DNA from: DASXMX01 sp036794395
Lineage (GTDB): Bacteria > Planctomycetota > Phycisphaerae > Tepidisphaerales > Tepidisphaeraceae
DNA length: 16,337 nt
Assembly (NCBI GenBank): GCA_036794395.1
Contig: DAIRGS010000163.1
Coordinates: 1 to 16,337 of the forward strand
Reading direction: 5' to 3'
The position numbers were made by a program, and so were the translations under genes. Position 1 is the stretch's first letter. The number at the start of each line of letters is the position of its first letter. The notes beneath the pieces were generated by a model. That model was not told where the DNA came from. It worked only from the letters and a program-made list of their open reading frames with translations, and did not search any database. Of the stretch, positions 13,347 through 16,337 are shown piece after piece.

Positions 13347-13760
13347 CCGGTGCGTAGTTGCCCATAGCCGCCAGGCGCTATTCGTCGACTGAAGCGAGAG
13401 GGGGCGATGGGGCGGAGGAAGATCAAATAAGCTGCACCGAAAGCGCTACTTCTGGCGGAAGTCGATCCGGCATTTGGTCAGATCGTAGGGGGAGAGCTGG
13501 ACCTTGACGCGATCACTCGGCTTGCGACCAAGCCCGCCAAGGTGAAGCAGAAATAGCCATTATTCGACTGCGCAATTAGTGCAAATTCCTATTGGTTGAC
13601 GATTAATGGACGTAGGCGGATGCTCCCGGGCCTTCCGCCCACGGGTATTAAATTTGCGCTCCCGCTGCACCAACATGGGGGGTGCATTAAGTATTTGGCA
13701 CATCATTCCATCCTCAGTCCGGAAACTTGGGGAACCGTGGCGTGAAGGGAATGGAAGACG
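13347..13760. other. Gene-free stretch between the TlpA-like and sigma genes
   Basis: These 414 bases hold no intact gene. A minus-strand infA relic (13446-13559) is given separately. A weak hairpin (GGCGGA 13615-13620 with TCCGCC 13634-13639, around CCCGGG) and another (TGCACC 13666-13671 with GGTGCA 13681-13686) lie upstream of the sigma gene. The sigma promoter must be in the last 200 bases but I cannot assign it. Confidence 0.6.
13446..13559 (-). pseudogene. infA: Relic of translation initiation factor IF-1 (infA), C-terminal end
   Basis: Read on the minus strand, the last 23 codons before the TAG at 13446-13448 give SDRVKVQLSPYDLTKCRIDF followed by RQK. This aligns without gaps to the C-terminus of IF-1 ([23 protein letters not shown] in E. 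coli). A preceding HLGG may match the HISG segment, but the dozen residues between them in IF-1 are shortened. A TAA at 13560-13562 closes the frame upstream, so only about 37 codons are open and no OB-fold can be made. It is therefore a decayed copy, presumably of a duplicated infA; a functional copy must be elsewhere in the genome. Confidence 0.68.
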
Positions 13761-14285
13761 ATGAACGGACCCGGCGGCGCGTCAGTTACGGAGCTGTTTC
13801 GGGCCTTGGGGCCGGGGCTTCGGCTCTATGCGCGTCAATGGGTTGATGTGTCGGTTGCGGATGATGTGGTGCAGGATGTGTTTATCCGGCTGCTTTCAGG
13901 TGGGAAGGTGCCGAATGAGCCGCGAACGTGGCTTTATCGGTGCGTGAGGAACGCGGCGATCAGTGCCGCTCGATCGACCCGCCGGCGCGGACGTCGTGAG
14001 CAGGCGGTCGCAACGGATGCGTCGGCCTGGTTCATCGCCTGTCCTGAAGACCGCATCGACGCACACGCGGCGCGGGAGGCGATGTCGAAGCTGCCGTCGA
14101 CGCAGCGGGAAATCCTCACCCTGCGGGTCTGGTCGGGGCTGACGTTAGCCGAAATCCGGGACATAACGGCCTTGCCGACTTCAACAATCCACGACCAATT
14201 ACACGCGGCGCTTGCGACGCTGCGCGCTCAACTGGAGCAATCATGCAGGAAAACGAATCCTTCGACGCAGACGAAATCGAATTAA
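13761..14285 (+). CDS. ECF-family RNA polymerase sigma factor (second)
   Basis: This is a 174-residue ECF sigma factor. Sigma2 spans about residues 8-75, with VADDVVQDVFIRLL as the core-binding helix and PRTWLYRCVRNAAISAARS as the -10 recognition helix. Sigma4 spans about 103-160 (SKLPSTQREILTLRVWSGLT, then LAEIRDITALPTSTIHDQLH). ATG 13761 has a purine-rich GGAAG a few bases upstream; an ATG at 13751 is in another frame. The 3' end overlaps the next gene by 43 bases. It is clearly distinct from the sigma factor at 10340-10918, so the window holds two separate ECF systems with the same layout. Confidence 0.92.
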   Translation: MNGPGGASVTELFRALGPGLRLYARQWVDVSVADDVVQDVFIRLLSGGKVPNEPRTWLYRCVRNAAISAARSTRRRGRREQAVATDASAWFIACPEDRIDAHAAREAMSKLPSTQREILTLRVWSGLTLAEIRDITALPTSTIHDQLHAALATLRAQLEQSCRKTNPSTQTKSN

Positions 14286-14719
14286 TGCAGTCACTGGGCA
14301 GTCTGCGGCCGGCATCGCCGGAAGTTTCAGAGCAGACGCTTTGGTACCAAGCCGGTCTGCATGCTGGCTTGCGTCGCGCGCGGCTCTGGGGAGGAGTTGC
14401 GGCGGCGGTGGTGGTTTTGGCCGTGGGAATGTTTGCCGTGCGTCCGGGCGGGTCGACGGTTTACGTGGATCGGGTTGTTGTTCAAGGCGTTGGGTCGTCG
14501 GTCAAACCGGGGACGGGATCGACGTCCCCACTGGCCCGGTCACCGGTCGCGTCAATCGACTATTTGCGACTTCGTGATGCCGTCGAGCAACTAGGCATGG
14601 ATGCTCTACCCCAGGGCGAGGGTTCAGGCGATCTTTCTCAACCGACCCAGCGCGCCTGGGCGCCGCAGAATCCTGCCGCGGCGCCCAGTCCATGGGATTC
14701 GCTCAATACAAGAGGCTAA
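14243..14719 (+). CDS. Membrane protein, probable anti-sigma partner of the second ECF factor
   Basis: This is a 158-residue protein that starts inside the sigma gene, with GGAG five bases before ATG 14243, so its translation is coupled to the sigma factor. The N-terminal 45 residues are acidic then basic (EIELMQSLGSLRPASPEVSE, followed by a QAGLHAGLRR helix), a pattern common in planctomycete proteins encoded beside sigma factors. One transmembrane helix is clear at about 50-66 (GVAAAVVVLAVGMFAV). The rest is a Pro/Ser/Gly-rich extracytoplasmic region. No zinc-binding anti-sigma motif is present. The role is inferred from gene order, overlap and topology. Confidence 0.72.
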   Translation: MQENESFDADEIELMQSLGSLRPASPEVSEQTLWYQAGLHAGLRRARLWGGVAAAVVVLAVGMFAVRPGGSTVYVDRVVVQGVGSSVKPGTGSTSPLARSPVASIDYLRLRDAVEQLGMDALPQGEGSGDLSQPTQRAWAPQNPAAAPSPWDSLNTRG

Positions 14720-14722
14720 ATC

Positions 14723-16138
14723 ATGAACCTGTTCAGAATGACCTTGTTTGCTCTTAGTTTATCGCTATCTGGAATGACGGCTCGCGCCCAGGAGTCAGCA
14801 GCCAACCGCCCGCGCGGCCCTGAGATCGTCAACCTGACCCTGCATCGGCAAGCGGCCACTCGACCGGCGTTGCAATTCAAGCTCTTGCCCGACATCACAG
14901 ACCAAAGGCCGGGCAACGGCGCGGGGCTTTACCTGGCCGCCTCCCGCGTGGGGCCCGATCCAAAGGCGGCCGACGAGCTATCCGGTCGCCTTGGCGATCG
15001 CTTCCGAGATTTGCCCATGGACCAGCTCGCCGCCAGCGATTTGGTCAGCGCGCTTCAACCCTTTGCCGAACGGCTCGACATGCTCGATCTTGCCGCCCGG
15101 CGTGAGGACGCGCGGTGGGAGTCCACCATTCGCGATTGGGGGGCTGTCGCATCACTTGCCTATCTCACCGACATGCGCGTCAACGCGCGAATCCTCAGTC
15201 TCAAGGCGCGCGGGCAGATCGCCCGTCACGATTGGAAGGCCGCCCACCACACGTTGCAAACCGCGTTTTCGATGGCCCATCAGATGAACGATCGTGCCGT
15301 GTTGATTCAGGGACTGATCGAAACGGGAATTGCCGATCTGCTGTTGGATCGAATTGTTGAGTGGTCCGGCCAAGGCGATGCGCCAAATCTGTATTGGCCC
15401 CTTACCGATCTGCCCGCGCCGTTCATCGACCTGCGCGCAATCAGCCAGTGGGAGCAGGCGATGGTTTACTTCACCTATCCGCCCCTTTCCGCGACCGCGC
15501 CCGAGCAGCTCTCAGCGGAGCAATGGAAGAACATTTTTGCCGGCTTCGATCGCCTGATGCAGTCGTATGGTCAAAAGCCCATCACCCCATTACAACTTTC
15601 GTGGCTCATCGCCTCTACCCATCCCAAGGCGAAGGAAGCATTGCTTGCTGACGGAATGTCCGCGGCAAAGGTCGATTCTCTGTCAATCGATCAAGTCGTC
15701 GGAATCTACCTCTTCCGACAATATGTGGCTGCATCGGATGACGCCTGGAAAGACTGGGAACTTCCGTTATGGCAGGGGGCGGGAAGGGTTCCCATTTTGA
15801 ACAGCGACTGGGAAACGCGTCGGGAGCGGGAAGCTGAGAACCCGTTCCTGGCGCTGATTCCCATGGTTAACAATGCGCGGTACCAATTCGCGCGGGTTGA
15901 TCGAAAAGTTTGCGCCCTGCGGATTATCGAATCGATTCGCGACTTTGCCGCGTCTCACGAAGGGCATTTCCCAGGATCGCTGGATGAGCTCACGACTCTG
16001 CCGGTTTCGATTGACCCCGTGACGGGCAAACCATTTCCCTATCGACTGGACGGCAACACCGCCGTTCTCGAATCACTGCCTGAGAATCCCAAATACCCCG
16101 CAACCGGCACCCAATACCACCTGACCATCGCTCACTGA
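14723..16138 (+). CDS. Large secreted protein of unknown function in the second sigma operon
   Basis: This is a 471-residue protein with a typical Sec signal peptide (hydrophobic FALSLSLSGM, cleavage after ARA at 20-22). The mature part is largely helical and rich in Trp. The last 80 residues contain SHEGHFPGSLDELTTLPVSI, then DPVTGKPFPYRL, a pattern seen at the end of many planctomycete secreted proteins and reminiscent of type II secretion pseudopilin C-terminal regions. No catalytic motif is visible. A good ribosome-binding site, AGAGG, precedes ATG 14723, which is three bases after the membrane-protein stop, so it is the third gene of this operon. It parallels the secreted protein at 8992-9687 in position but not in sequence. 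Confidence 0.78.
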   Translation: MNLFRMTLFALSLSLSGMTARAQESAANRPRGPEIVNLTLHRQAATRPALQFKLLPDITDQRPGNGAGLYLAASRVGPDPKAADELSGRLGDRFRDLPMDQLAASDLVSALQPFAERLDMLDLAARREDARWESTIRDWGAVASLAYLTDMRVNARILSLKARGQIARHDWKAAHHTLQTAFSMAHQMNDRAVLIQGLIETGIADLLLDRIVEWSGQGDAPNLYWPLTDLPAPFIDLRAISQWEQAMVYFTYPPLSATAPEQLSAEQWKNIFAGFDRLMQSYGQKPITPLQLSWLIASTHPKAKEALLADGMSAAKVDSLSIDQVVGIYLFRQYVAASDDAWKDWELPLWQGAGRVPILNSDWETRREREAENPFLALIPMVNNARYQFARVDRKVCALRIIESIRDFAASHEGHFPGSLDELTTLPVSIDPVTGKPFPYRLDGNTAVLESLPENPKYPATGTQYHLTIAH

Positions 16139-16160
16139 CCCCATGCTTCAGGAGAATCAT

Positions 16161-16337
16161 ATGAAGGCACGCAACCCGACTGAAAACATTTGCACCGTGA
16201 CACGGGTTTTTAACCCGTGTGAGCGAGACTTCTCCAATTATAAACTCTACGAATCGAATTATTCTTACTTTTCGCTGCGCCAGCACGGGTTGCAAACCCA
16301 ATACCGTTCAACGCTGGATCACGATGCAGTCTCGGAA
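16161..16337 (+). CDS. Start of an unknown gene, 3' partial, with palindromic repeats in its first codons
   Basis: ATG 16161 has a strong ribosome-binding site (GGAG, 16151-16154, six bases away) and the frame stays open for 59 codons to the window end. It follows the secreted-protein gene by 22 bases and may be the fourth gene of that operon. The codons pass through two small hairpins built on the same CACGGGTT word (16200-16220 and 16287-16299), so part of this frame is repeat-derived. No signal peptide or known motif is visible. The frame could be chance in repeat DNA; the ribosome-binding site is the main argument for a gene. Confidence 0.4.
   Translation, partial: MKARNPTENICTVTRVFNPCERDFSNYKLYESNYSYFSLRQHGLQTQYRSTLDHDAVSE
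16200..16220. repeat. Perfect 9-bp hairpin, possible dispersed palindrome or terminator
   Basis: ACACGGGTT and AACCCGTGT pair perfectly around TTT. A related hairpin (GGGTT, GCA, AACCC; 16287-16299) follows 80 bases later and shares CACGGGTT. No T-run follows, so a rho-independent terminator is unlikely. The pair may be parts of one dispersed repeat. Confidence 0.55.

Noticed and set aside
13615..13686. Two 6-bp hairpins upstream of the second sigma gene
   Set aside because: Stems are short and of a size expected by chance in GC-rich DNA; no T-run or regulator site accompanies them.
13719..13760. CCGGAAA words upstream of both sigma genes as ECF -35 elements
   Set aside because: They only partly match the usual GGAAC core, no convincing -10 follows at the right distance, and the second is too close to the start codon.
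1..16337. CRISPR arrays, tRNA or rRNA genes, and tyrosine-recombinase attachment sites
   Set aside because: No regularly spaced repeats, cloverleaf-like sequence, rRNA-like stretch or integrase gene was found on reading both strands.

Overview
The window looks like a chromosomal segment from a high-GC member of the Planctomycetota. This is inferred, not proven. The reasons are two ECF sigma-factor cassettes with membrane-anchored partners, large secreted proteins of types common in that phylum, a secreted thioredoxin-like protein with an unusual N-terminal half, and a PEGA lipoprotein. No rRNA, tRNA or CRISPR array was seen.

Positions 1-8874, all on the plus strand, form a restriction/defence and toxin-antitoxin-like island. 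It opens with an MmeI-like (type IIL) DNA methyltransferase gene that is cut off by the window start. That gene is also broken near its 3' end by a 74-bp palindromic mobile element, and removing the element at its CTAG/TA target restores the reading frame exactly. Next come a Fic-domain protein, a small unknown protein translationally coupled to its neighbours, and the truncated start of a RhuM-family gene. A second relic of the RhuM start lies directly behind the methyltransferase. A tightly packed four-gene unit follows (3841-8874): a XRE-HTH/ImmA-IrrE metallopeptidase, a DUF4411 PIN-like protein, an SF2 DExH helicase and a GIY-YIG nuclease. The first pair resembles a type II toxin-antitoxin module. 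The second pair looks like the motor and nuclease of a restriction-type system. I cannot assign the set to a named system, and it is the best candidate here for an undescribed one. The helicase gene carries a long, nearly perfect palindrome inserted in frame.

Positions 8992-10918, on the minus strand, hold an ECF sigma factor, a single-pass membrane protein that is probably its anti-sigma factor, and a secreted helical protein of unknown role. Transcription there converges with the island. Positions 11147-13346, plus strand, encode a PEGA-domain lipoprotein whose promoter implies a nearly leaderless mRNA, and a secreted TlpA-like thioredoxin-fold protein.

The gene-free stretch 13347-13760 contains a minus-strand relic of the end of infA (IF-1). 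Positions 13761-16138, plus strand, repeat the earlier theme: ECF sigma factor, overlapping membrane protein, then a large secreted protein. The window ends inside a gene start (16161) whose first codons are built on a palindromic repeat.
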